From: Chloroflexota bacterium
GTDB lineage: Bacteria; Chloroflexota; Chloroflexia; Thermomicrobiales; UBA6265
Direction of reading: 5' to 3'
Assembly: GCA_023415845.1 (NCBI GenBank)
Contig: JAEZJB010000135.1
Coordinates: forward strand, 1 to 18,205
DNA length: 18,205 nt
Below the pieces are notes generated by a model that did no database searches, had not been told where the DNA came from, and saw nothing but the letters and a program-made list of their open reading frames with translations. The translations under genes were made by a program, and so were the position numbers. Positions within the stretch are counted from its first letter, which is position 1. Each line of letters starts with the position of its first letter. This document shows, piece by piece, positions 12,407-18,205 of the stretch.

Positions 12407-13198
12407 CTAGTCGCGCAGGCCGATGATGCCGCCATCGATGTTGAAATCCGCACCGGTGACAAATGATGACTCGTCGCAGGCGAGGAAGAGCATGGCGTAG
12501 GCGATCTCGCGGGGTTCACCCTGGCGCTTGAGGAGCGTGTTCGAGGCTCCCGCCGCCCGCATTGCCGCCTCGGCTTCTTCCATTGACTCGCCGGTGCGGG
12601 CGACCCGGTTGCGGATGTGGTAGCTCGTCAGGGTCGGGCCGGGAGAGACGGCGTTGACGCGGATACCGGCGGCGGCGTGGTCGCAGGCCATCGAGCGGGT
12701 CAGGGCCAGCACGGCGGCCTTGGTGGCGTCGTATTGCCCCATGCCGGGTCGCCCGACCGTGGCGTTGGCTGAGGAAATCGTCACGATCGAACCGCCACCG
12801 TTGGCTTCCATCACCGGAATCGCGAATTTGCAGGCATAGGCGACCGCGAGCAGGTTGACGCCAATCACGAATTCCCACGACTCGACGGTGGCTTCCGTCA
12901 CTGGACCGTGGACGCGCACCGCCGCGATGTTGGCCAGCACATCGAGGGTGCCGAACCGCTCGACCGTTTCGCGGACGGCGCGTTCGGCCTCCGATTCGTG
13001 GGTCAGGTCGGCCGCGATCGCCAATACGCGTTCACCCGCGGGGTCGATGCCAGTGGCAGCGGTCTGGGCGGCTTCCATATTCACATCGACCAGAGCAACG
13101 CTCGCGCCTTGCTCGTGGAAGAGGCGGGCCGTTGCCTCGCCAATGCCGCCACCGCCGCCGGTGACCAGTGCGACCTTGCCTGCCAAACGTCCTGTCAT
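12407..13198 (-). CDS. Short-chain dehydrogenase/reductase (classical SDR)
   Basis: Cytoplasmic NAD(P)-dependent oxidoreductase of 263 residues, a standard classical SDR length. The Rossmann glycine motif is TGGGGGIG (13-20), Asp38 at the end of strand 2 ('VDVN') points to NAD(H) rather than NADP(H), and 'AADL' (62-65) contacts the adenine. The NNAG position reads ANIAA (89-93). Catalytic residues are Asn115, Ser142 or Ser143 ('TISSANA') and Tyr156/Lys160 (YDATK), followed by the usual 'RVNAVSPGP' (180-188). The C-terminus 'FVTGADFNIDGG' is typical. The start at 13198 follows AAGGA and immediately precedes the first strand; the longer frame from 13252 adds a basic stretch without a site. Substrate unknown; it might act with the adjacent hydrolase, but it has its own promoter and is not in the same transcript. 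Confidence 0.92.
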   Translation of the reverse strand: MTGRLAGKVALVTGGGGGIGEATARLFHEQGASVALVDVNMEAAQTAATGIDPAGERVLAIAADLTHESEAERAVRETVERFGTLDVLANIAAVRVHGPVTEATVESWEFVIGVNLLAVAYACKFAIPVMEANGGGSIVTISSANATVGRPGMGQYDATKAAVLALTRSMACDHAAAGIRVNAVSPGPTLTSYHIRNRVARTGESMEEAEAAMRAAGASNTLLKRQGEPREIAYAMLFLACDESSFVTGADFNIDGGIIGLRD

Positions 13199-13273
13199 CG
13201 TGCGTCTGTCCTTCGTGGTGTCGCGTGGCCGAAGCCTGTTTGCCTGGTTCACGCGCTGTCGGTCTGTGCAGAC

Positions 13274-13302
13274 CTTGTACCCGGAGGGTGCGGACCGGTC
13301 AA
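13274..13302 (-). promoter_or_regulatory. Sigma-70-type promoter for the SDR gene
   Basis: On the minus strand TTGACC (13302-13297) is followed after exactly 17 bases by TACAAG (13279-13274), a near-consensus -35 and a four-of-six -10. Transcription would start near 13267, giving a leader of about 70 bases before the ATG at 13198. Confidence 0.6.
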
Positions 13303-13450
13303 CCCGCCCCTGGGCGATGGGTTTGCGGAACGAGCCGCCAACCTGCAGGCATGGTTCCGGACCTGCACTTGCCGCAGAGGAGGAGCAAAGCGGTGTCAGG
13401 GGGCATCCGAGCAGTCAGAACGAGGAAGACGAGCGGGACCGGTGTGCGAC

Positions 13451-13483
13451 GAGCGCCGGAGAGTTCCAGGCTCCCCGGCGCTC
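13451..13483. terminator. Hairpin downstream of the SIMPL gene
   Basis: GAGCGCCGG (13451-13459) pairs perfectly with CCGGCGCTC (13475-13483); after one mismatch GAG/CTC pairs further inside. It lies 62 bases past the SIMPL stop and upstream of the SDR promoter, so it separates the two minus-strand units. No U-tract. Confidence 0.55.
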
Positions 13484-13544
13484 TGCGTGCCTCTCGGTAT
13501 CACGCGCGTCATGTTCGGTCAGGGTAAAGGAGCCACCGCGTCGA

Positions 13545-14378
13545 TCAGGCAGCAGGTGTGGCGGAACCGGCTGGTGATGCGGAGAACGTGACCGACACCT
13601 GCGCAAAGGCACTGACCTCCACGGCCGTGGTGGGATCGTAGAGGGCAGTGGTGATCGGCGAGCCTGACGCTACTGCCGGAAGCGCTGGCAGGCAGGCGGA
13701 ATTGGTCGGGGAATAGAGCCCATAGTACATGGAGTTTGCCAGTGACGAGGGCGAGGGAAGATCGGTTGCGGCAATTGGATCGCCCAGAGCAAGTCCCATC
13801 AATTCTGCCTGCATTTCGCCCTGCGTCCAGGCGTTGGCCAGGGCAGCCTCGCGCGCCTGAATCTCGAGAGCTGTACAGTCGCTCACGCCATAGCCAACCC
13901 CAATCATGCCAACCATGAGGCCACGTCTGGCAGCACCGACGGTGGCGGCGTCGATTAGTTCGGTGATTCGCTCATGGGTGGGCGCGTCGATCCGCACCTC
14001 GACCATGGCGATGCCTCGACCAGCAGGCGCGTAGTAGGTGTTGATGACCGATCCGACGACGACCTCAATGTCTTCACTGGGGACCTGAACGTCATTAAGA
14101 CTGGAGACTACCGGTCCGACTGACTCCAGCTCCGCGGCACCAGGGGTGGCGTCGGGGTCCGGGGCACGGAGTGGGGCGTAGTCTTCGCGAGAAATCAGCA
14201 TCTGGAGCAGCGCGGTTTCTGCCGGGGCAGAGGCTTTGCCGTAGCCAATCGTCGTGATGGTCGCGCCAGAGGGTGAGGTTTGGGCCAGCGTATGGACCGC
14301 CGGACCCAGAAGCAGACATGCCATGAGAACCAGGGTGAGAATGGGTCGGGTACGCGCAGGAATCTTGAGCATTGCCAT
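13545..14378 (-). CDS. Secreted SIMPL (DUF541) domain protein
   Basis: Protein of 277 residues. A hydrophobic signal segment covers about 12-29 with likely cleavage after 'HTLA' (32), so it is exported. Cys21 lies in the hydrophobic core and is not in a good lipobox. The mature part opens with 'ITTIGYGKASAPAETALLQM' (41-60), the first strand of SIMPL/DUF541 proteins, and has the typical mix of 'VRIDAPTHERITELIDAA' and 'AREAALANAW' helices (about 128-195). A C-terminal Val/Ser-rich strand follows ('VEVSAFAQVSVTFSAS'). SIMPL proteins are periplasmic or extracellular and of poorly defined function, with some linked to stress resistance. Start is ATG 14378, seven bases after an excellent AAGGAGGT. 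It is divergent from the cupin and in its own transcription unit. Confidence 0.82.
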   Translation of the reverse strand: MAMLKIPARTRPILTLVLMACLLLGPAVHTLAQTSPSGATITTIGYGKASAPAETALLQMLISREDYAPLRAPDPDATPGAAELESVGPVVSSLNDVQVPSEDIEVVVGSVINTYYAPAGRGIAMVEVRIDAPTHERITELIDAATVGAARRGLMVGMIGVGYGVSDCTALEIQAREAALANAWTQGEMQAELMGLALGDPIAATDLPSPSSLANSMYYGLYSPTNSACLPALPAVASGSPITTALYDPTTAVEVSAFAQVSVTFSASPAGSATPAA

Positions 14379-14710
14379 GACTCATACCTCCTTGAGCGGG
14401 TGCCGCGGGCGCAGCACTACCGACCTGACTCTGTTTTCGCCGAGTGATGATTTGCTGATGAACCAAGAGTGCCATAGCGAGATTTCTGCTCCAGACTGCG
14501 GTTATGGGCCCGCGGAGCGCTGTGCCTGCTGCCCTGGATTGAATTTGCAGATGGCGACCTCCTGGAGGACGTGGTCGGTTGACACTGCTCCCACTCGCGC
14601 ATACTTTCAGGCCACGGATTGCGATCATGATGCCGGTGTCATTTCCGGTTCCAGCCAATACTCCCGAGCGACACCAGATCCTGGCCTACAGCACCACGAA
14701 GGAGTTCCCC
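14379..14710. other. Divergent intergenic region between SIMPL and cupin genes
   Basis: 332 bases without a supported gene. AAGGAGGT at 14393-14386 (minus) serves the SIMPL gene. A likely cupin promoter lies at 14579-14607. No clear promoter for the SIMPL gene was found. The frame open upstream of the cupin from 14579 begins inside this promoter and is not a credible extension. Confidence 0.55.
14579..14607 (+). promoter_or_regulatory. Candidate promoter of the cupin gene
   Basis: A perfect TTGACA lies at 14579-14584. The -10 is less clear: CATACT at 14600-14605 (15-base spacing) or TACTTT at 14602-14607 (17-base spacing). The resulting leader would be about 100 bases before the ATG at 14711. 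Confidence 0.5.
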
Positions 14711-15136
14711 ATGACCAGCACCTCGAACGGCAAGGTCGACCCCAACGCGCTGCCCACCACCACGTTTGAATGGGGCGCGACCAAGTGGCTGGTGGCGCCC
14801 GGCAACACGCTGGGGGCAGTGATGACCTTTGGCGAGGTGATGCTGGTGCCGGGTCGCGGTCACGATCGGCACAACCACCCCGATTCCGAAGAAATTCTCT
14901 ACATCCTGTCGGGTGAGGGCCTGCAGATGGTGGACGATGGCGAGCCGTTCGAGGTCCATGCTGGCGACACCATCTTCATTCCCGCCGGGGTATATCACTC
15001 CACGGTGAATACCGGTTGGGCTCCGCTGCGGCTGCTGGCAATCTACAACCCCGGCGGTCCGGAAATGGACCTCACCAGCCTCCCCGATCACGAGGAAGTG
15101 CCGGCCGGGTCGGTACCCACCTGGAAGCGCGCCTGA
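14711..15136 (+). CDS. Small single-domain cupin protein
   Basis: Protein of 141 residues with one cupin barrel. Motif 1 reads 'GHDRHNHPDSEEILYILSGE' (50-69) and supplies His54, His56 and Glu60 or Glu61. Motif 2, 'GDTIFIPAGVYHSTVN' (85-100), supplies His96. This is a complete 3-His/1-Glu metal site, so it is likely an active metal-binding cupin (dioxygenase, isomerase or sugar-binding type) rather than a degenerate one. The C-terminal 'IYNPGGPE' is common in small stand-alone cupins. Start at 14711 is set by AAGGAG (14699-14704). It is monocistronic, with its own promoter and a hairpin right after the stop. The reaction cannot be deduced. Confidence 0.88.
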   Translation: MTSTSNGKVDPNALPTTTFEWGATKWLVAPGNTLGAVMTFGEVMLVPGRGHDRHNHPDSEEILYILSGEGLQMVDDGEPFEVHAGDTIFIPAGVYHSTVNTGWAPLRLLAIYNPGGPEMDLTSLPDHEEVPAGSVPTWKRA

Positions 15137-15141
15137 GCCTG

Positions 15142-15171
15142 CTGACTGGTGGCCGCTCGACCGCCAGTCAG
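15142..15171 (+). terminator. Hairpin terminator after the cupin gene
   Basis: CTGACTGG (15142-15149) pairs perfectly with CCAGTCAG (15164-15171) and pairing continues inward for three more pairs, leaving an eight-base loop. It starts six bases after the cupin stop. There is no U-tract. Confidence 0.6.
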
Positions 15172-15449
15172 GCGCTCCATCGCCTGGTCCGTCCTGTCGC
15201 ACGCAATCTGCGGGCGTCTCGTGTCCGGCGGGACTTGCCACAGGCGGGTATGGCCCTGTAATGTGGTCAGCGACGTCTGTACTGCAATCTCTCAGTGCTG
15301 GTTGCGCCGCTGCAACGTCTTCACGCCGAGCGAGACATCGCCTGGCCCACGTCGTTGGGCCCGATGGACCAGCGGGAACGCTCCTGGCATCACCGATGAT
15401 GCCTGCCCCGGAGCCGGTTTCCCGCATTGCAGAAAGGAGGCAGTGCCTG

Positions 15450-15512
15450 ATGCTGCCGATTACTCCGAGGGCCGCCGCCAGCGGTAGCCCGTGCCCGATG
15501 CTCGCGGCCTGA
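15450..15512 (+). CDS. Putative 20-residue leader peptide
   Basis: ATG at 15450 follows AGAAAGGAGG (15431-15440), the strongest Shine-Dalgarno in its region, at nine-base spacing. The 20-residue product begins MLPITPRAAAS and ends PMLAA. A GTG at 15443 in another frame could use the same site for a 14-residue peptide ending at 15487. The TGA stop lies in the loop of a perfect 6-bp hairpin. No known leader-peptide class is recognised; it is reported because a ribosome binding site of this quality without a gene would be odd. Confidence 0.3.
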   Translation: MLPITPRAAASGSPCPMLAA

Positions 15513-15673
15513 CCGGCCGCTGACTGCGCGGGCCAAACCGACACAGTCCACCTTCTCCCAATCGATTCTGCCGACCTGCCGGTCCGTCATCCGCGCACGA
15601 TATTTCGTGGCGTGGTGATCGCATCGTGCCGGTTGCTTCTGTTCGCCCCCAGCGCGAACAGGGAGTTTTCATC

Positions 15674-16897
15674 ATGACCACCGACTCCGACGCGAAAACG
15701 CGTCCCGGGCTCGACGGCCAGACCTTCCTGGTCGGTGAGCTTGTCTACATTCGTGCGGTCGACCCGGCCGATGCCGAGTTTGCGACCGCGCTTGCCGCCA
15801 GCCTGTTCCCCAAGTCACCCGACTGGCTGGAAAACTGGATCAAGGAAGACCTGCCGAAGGAAGAGCGGACCGCCTACTACACGATCGTGCGGAAGCGAGA
15901 CGACCAACCAGTCGGGCGACTGCGCACGGTGCGGTACGAGCCGGTCACCAGCCTTTTCTCCTGGATCGACCCGCTGCTGGGCGAGCAGGGACAGCTGTAC
16001 CTGGCGGAGGCCATGCGCCTCGTCTTGCCCTGGCTGGTCGACGAGCAGCACCGCGTCAACCTGCGGACCACGATTCCGGCGAACCAGCCGCTGGTGGCCG
16101 CTGCCCTGGAGGATGTTGGAGCGCGGCTGGTGGTGACGTTCCGCGACCTGTTCCGGACGTGGGGCGGCCGCTCCGATGGCCTGATGTACGAGTACCTCAA
16201 CCGTGAGTGGGTCGAGCGGCTGGGTGACCCGGCCGACATCGAGTTGGAACGAACAGGCACGGGTGAGCCGCGCCCGGTGCAGCCGCCAGTGTTGCCCGAG
16301 GGTGATCCGCCGGCCAACGCCGTGCGGGTGGGAAAGCGGGTGTACCTGCGTCCCCTGACCAAGGCCGACCTCGAACAGGAGACCTTCTGGTCGATGCGCG
16401 ACTCCGAGACCTTCTGGGATGCGGGGCGGTGGCCGGCCAGCGGGATCGCCTGGGCCGGTATCGAAGAGCGAAACCAGAAGGAAGAGCCGCCATCCTGGGT
16501 GCGGTTCGCGGTGTGCCTGCGCGAAACCGATGAGGTGATCGGTGCGCTGGGCCTCAGCGACATCAACTACCTGCACGGGTTTGCCGAAACCGAAAGTGCG
16601 CTCTCGCGCCCGGAGTACCGGGGGGGAGGGTATGGCACCGAGGCGAAGCAACTGCTGCTGGACTACGCCTTCAACACGCTGAACCTGCACTCGATCATGT
16701 CGTTCGTGATTTTCCCGAACACGCGGTCGGCGGCGGCGCTGCGCAAACAGGGGTACCGGGAGGCGGGACGGTCGCACTGGGCGTTCGCGTCGTTCGGCAC
16801 CTATGAGAATTTCGTTGTTTTCGACCTGCTCGCCTCGGACTGGCGAGCCCTGCCCCGCGTCAGCGATGATGCGGGTGCCGAGGAGCGTGGCGCATGA
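15674..16897 (+). CDS. Tandem double-GNAT acetyltransferase, first copy
   Basis: Protein of 407 residues made of two GNAT (RimJ/RimL-type) domains. The C-terminal domain (about 216-391) is complete: 'RVYLRPLTKADL', 'FAVCLRETDEVIGALGL', and the acetyl-CoA pyrophosphate loop RGGGYG (316-321) followed by 'TEAKQLLLDYAF', then 'NTRSAAALRKQGYREAGR' (349-366). The N-terminal domain (about 16-177) keeps the fold ('LVYIRAVDPADAEF', 'WLVDEQHRVNL', 'ANQPLVAAALEDVGAR') but has GEQGQL at the loop position and has lost the R/Q-x-x-G-x-G motif, so it is probably inactive or regulatory. Start at 15674 follows GGGAG (15661-15665); the longer frame to 15626 has no site. Its stop overlaps the second copy as ATGA. 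The acceptor substrate is unknown; RimL-like enzymes acetylate protein N-termini, amino acids or drugs. Confidence 0.85.
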   Translation: MTTDSDAKTRPGLDGQTFLVGELVYIRAVDPADAEFATALAASLFPKSPDWLENWIKEDLPKEERTAYYTIVRKRDDQPVGRLRTVRYEPVTSLFSWIDPLLGEQGQLYLAEAMRLVLPWLVDEQHRVNLRTTIPANQPLVAAALEDVGARLVVTFRDLFRTWGGRSDGLMYEYLNREWVERLGDPADIELERTGTGEPRPVQPPVLPEGDPPANAVRVGKRVYLRPLTKADLEQETFWSMRDSETFWDAGRWPASGIAWAGIEERNQKEEPPSWVRFAVCLRETDEVIGALGLSDINYLHGFAETESALSRPEYRGGGYGTEAKQLLLDYAFNTLNLHSIMSFVIFPNTRSAAALRKQGYREAGRSHWAFASFGTYENFVVFDLLASDWRALPRVSDDAGAEERGA

Positions 16898-18129
16898 CCA
16901 CCACCGAATCCCTGACTTCCGAAACCAAAGAGCCCGGCTACACCGGGCAGACGTTCCTGGTGGGCGAGCGCGTGTACCTCCGGCCGCTCGTCGAGGCCGA
17001 TGCCGCCTTTGCGATGTCGTGGCGGCAAACGCTCTTTCCCCAATCGAAAGAGCGGACGGAGGAGTGGCTGAAAGACGAAGTTGGGAAGTCCAACCCGTGG
17101 GCTGGTCCGCTGCAGCTTGCGATCGTGCGCAAGGCTGACGACCGGATCGTCGGCTCGATCGAGGTGCAGGTCCATGGGCTCACGCACCTGGTGAGCGCGA
17201 AGGTCGATCGCCTGCTGGGCGAAACCGGCCAGGCGATGCGGGGCGAGGCGATGCTGCTGGCGACCGACTGGCTGATCAACGAGCGCGGCCAGGCGATTGT
17301 CCACACCGATGTGGATGCGGGCGATGAGACGTACCTCGAGGCCCTGCTGGCTGGCGGGTTCCGCGAATCGGCCCGGTTCCGCGAGATGTACCTGCACGAA
17401 GGAACGCGGACGGACCGGCTGGTGCTGGACTACCTCGGCCCGAAATGGGTAGCCAACCTGGGCGATCCGCATGAGACGGAATTGCCAAGGACCGGTTCGG
17501 GGGAAGCGCGCCCGGTGCCGCCGAGAGTCGAGGTTTCCGAGCAGGACCTGCCGAAGAACGCGGTGATGGTCGGTGAGCGGGTCTACCTGCGGGCCGAACA
17601 GCCGAGCGACGCCGTGCGTGCGGCGCTGCTGACGCGGCAGGAGACGGAGACCTTCTTCGACATTGGGCGTCACCTGACGGCGCAGACCCAGTTCGAACAC
17701 TGGATCAAGAGCCATGAGAAGAAGACTCCGCCGGACTGGATCACGTTCGCAGTGTGCCTGCGGGAGAACGACCTCACCATCGGGTGGGTCGGCCTGCTCG
17801 ATGTGGATTACCAGCACAGCTACGCCGAGAGTGGGTCCTTCTTCGGGGATGTCGCCTACCGGGGGAGCGGCTACGGCTCGGAGGCGAAGCAGTTGCTGCT
17901 GGAATACGCCTTCGATCGGCTCGGGCTGCACATGCTGCAGTCGTGGGTCTACTTTGCGAATACGCGGTCGGCGGCGGCGCTGCGGAAGCAGGGGTACAGG
18001 GAAGCGGGTCGGGTCAACTGGCTGTACAGCCAGGACGGCAACCTCGGGAACATGGTTGTGTTCGACGTGCTGGCCGAAGAATGGCGAGCGATGCCGCGAG
18101 AGGCGTGGAAGCATCCGGACAAGGGATAA
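16894..18129 (+). CDS. Tandem double-GNAT acetyltransferase, second copy
   Basis: Protein of 411 residues, a paralogue of the preceding gene with the same two-domain order and translationally coupled to it by a 4-base overlap. The C-terminal domain (about 222-402) carries the acetyl-CoA loop RGSGYG (323-328) and an 18-residue stretch identical to the first copy (356-373). The N-terminal domain (about 18-185) has 'GETGQAMRGEA' where the loop should be and is again degenerate. Outside these cores the two copies differ widely, especially in the N-terminal halves, so the duplication is old or the substrates differ. Together they may form a heterodimer; that is inference from coupling. The stop is 76 bases from the window edge, so downstream operon members cannot be excluded. 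Confidence 0.85.
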   Translation: MTTTESLTSETKEPGYTGQTFLVGERVYLRPLVEADAAFAMSWRQTLFPQSKERTEEWLKDEVGKSNPWAGPLQLAIVRKADDRIVGSIEVQVHGLTHLVSAKVDRLLGETGQAMRGEAMLLATDWLINERGQAIVHTDVDAGDETYLEALLAGGFRESARFREMYLHEGTRTDRLVLDYLGPKWVANLGDPHETELPRTGSGEARPVPPRVEVSEQDLPKNAVMVGERVYLRAEQPSDAVRAALLTRQETETFFDIGRHLTAQTQFEHWIKSHEKKTPPDWITFAVCLRENDLTIGWVGLLDVDYQHSYAESGSFFGDVAYRGSGYGSEAKQLLLEYAFDRLGLHMLQSWVYFANTRSAAALRKQGYREAGRVNWLYSQDGNLGNMVVFDVLAEEWRAMPREAWKHPDKG

Positions 18130-18157
18130 GGTGGCCCGAGTTCACGGAGTGAGAAGA

Positions 18158-18205
18158 GGGGGGCCGGGGGCGGGGGGGGGGGGGGCGGGGGGGGGGGTGG
18201 GGGGG
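18158..18205 (+). other. Poly-G end, probable sequencing or assembly artefact
   Basis: The last 48 bases are G except for a few C and one T, with no relation to the coding style before them. Such tails arise when two-colour sequencing reads run past the template and are called G, then get assembled at a contig end. Real biology is unlikely. Confidence 0.8.

Larger units (their letters stand above)
13199..13544. other. Intergenic region between two minus-strand genes
   Basis: 346 bases without a supported gene. It contains the SDR promoter (13274-13302) and a hairpin that probably ends the upstream SIMPL transcript (13451-13483). Plus-strand frames are open across it but overlap the SDR gene and resemble nothing known. 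Confidence 0.6.
15137..15673 (+). other. Long leader region before the GNAT operon
   Basis: 537 bases without a large gene. After the cupin terminator, TTGCCA (15235-15240) with TAATGT (15259-15264) at 18-base spacing is a weak promoter candidate. GGCCCA/TGGGCC arms lie near 15344-15361. A small ORF with AGAAAGGAGG upstream runs 15450-15512, its stop lying in the loop of a GCGGCC/GGCCGC hairpin (15504-15520). The first GNAT gene starts 161 bases later. I compared the stretch with fluoride, guanidine, TPP and T-box leaders and found no match. Confidence 0.45.

Noticed and set aside
13168..13591. Plus-strand frames of 119 to 240 codons over the SDR start and the following spacer
   Set aside because: They overlap the SDR N-terminus and its promoter, lack ribosome binding sites and resemble nothing known.
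15355..15440. Possible fluoride-type riboswitch, from GATGG and TGATGCCTGC elements
   Set aside because: The needed pairing between the GATG-flanking bases and the distal TGATG-flanking bases is absent, and no fluoride transporter follows.
16801..18114. 437-codon antisense frame over the second GNAT gene, and a 320-codon one over the first
   Set aside because: Both lie opposite genes with clear GNAT motifs; their translations are low-complexity shadows rich in Arg, Pro and Gln.

Overview
This is an 18.2-kb, high-GC bacterial stretch that looks like one end of a draft contig: the last ~48 bases are almost pure G and are probably artefact. Gene content suggests an uncultured Chloroflexota bacterium close to Thermomicrobia/Sphaerobacter. 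The reasons are the cysteine-rich prealbumin-like repeats with a 'YKW.CP' signature, GC-rich hairpin terminators without U-tracts, many GTG/TTG starts, and a 'GATTCTTCG...CAGAATGA' interspersed repeat. This placement is inference from style, not from a marker gene; no rRNA, tRNA, CRISPR array, transposase or phage gene was seen.

Layout. 208-1464 (+): MFS exporter. 1544-5281 (-): secreted 1245-residue protein built of nine tandem Cys-rich Cna-B/SpaA-like domains, with a strong ribosome binding site and paired ACCTACGTAA boxes upstream. 5440-6399 (-): formylglycine-generating enzyme with both active-site cysteines, starting at TTG. 6580-7923 (+): second MFS exporter, divergent from it. 7924-8333: structured intergenic region with an AT-rich island and a triple 10-bp repeat. 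8334-9952 (+): ECF-type sigma factor overlapping a single-pass membrane protein, the probable anti-sigma partner. 9953-10741: no convincing gene; hairpins and short repeats. 10742-11347 (-) and 11531-12295 (+): TetR regulator divergent from an alpha/beta hydrolase, with a 28-bp inverted repeat over the hydrolase promoter. 12407-13198 (-): SDR oxidoreductase with a recognisable promoter. 13545-14378 (-): secreted SIMPL-domain protein. 14711-15136 (+): small cupin. 15674-18129 (+): two overlapping paralogous genes, each a double GNAT acetyltransferase, behind a 537-bp leader that holds a small ORF with a near-ideal ribosome binding site.

How it fits together. Most genes form independent one- or two-gene units separated by hairpins. 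Coupled units are the sigma/anti-sigma pair, the GNAT pair and the TetR/hydrolase pair. The most unusual object is the nine-domain surface protein: eight domains keep a Lys-Glu-Asn triad expected to form intradomain isopeptide bonds, while the central fourth domain has lost all three residues but keeps its four cysteines. No complete novel multi-gene system could be demonstrated.
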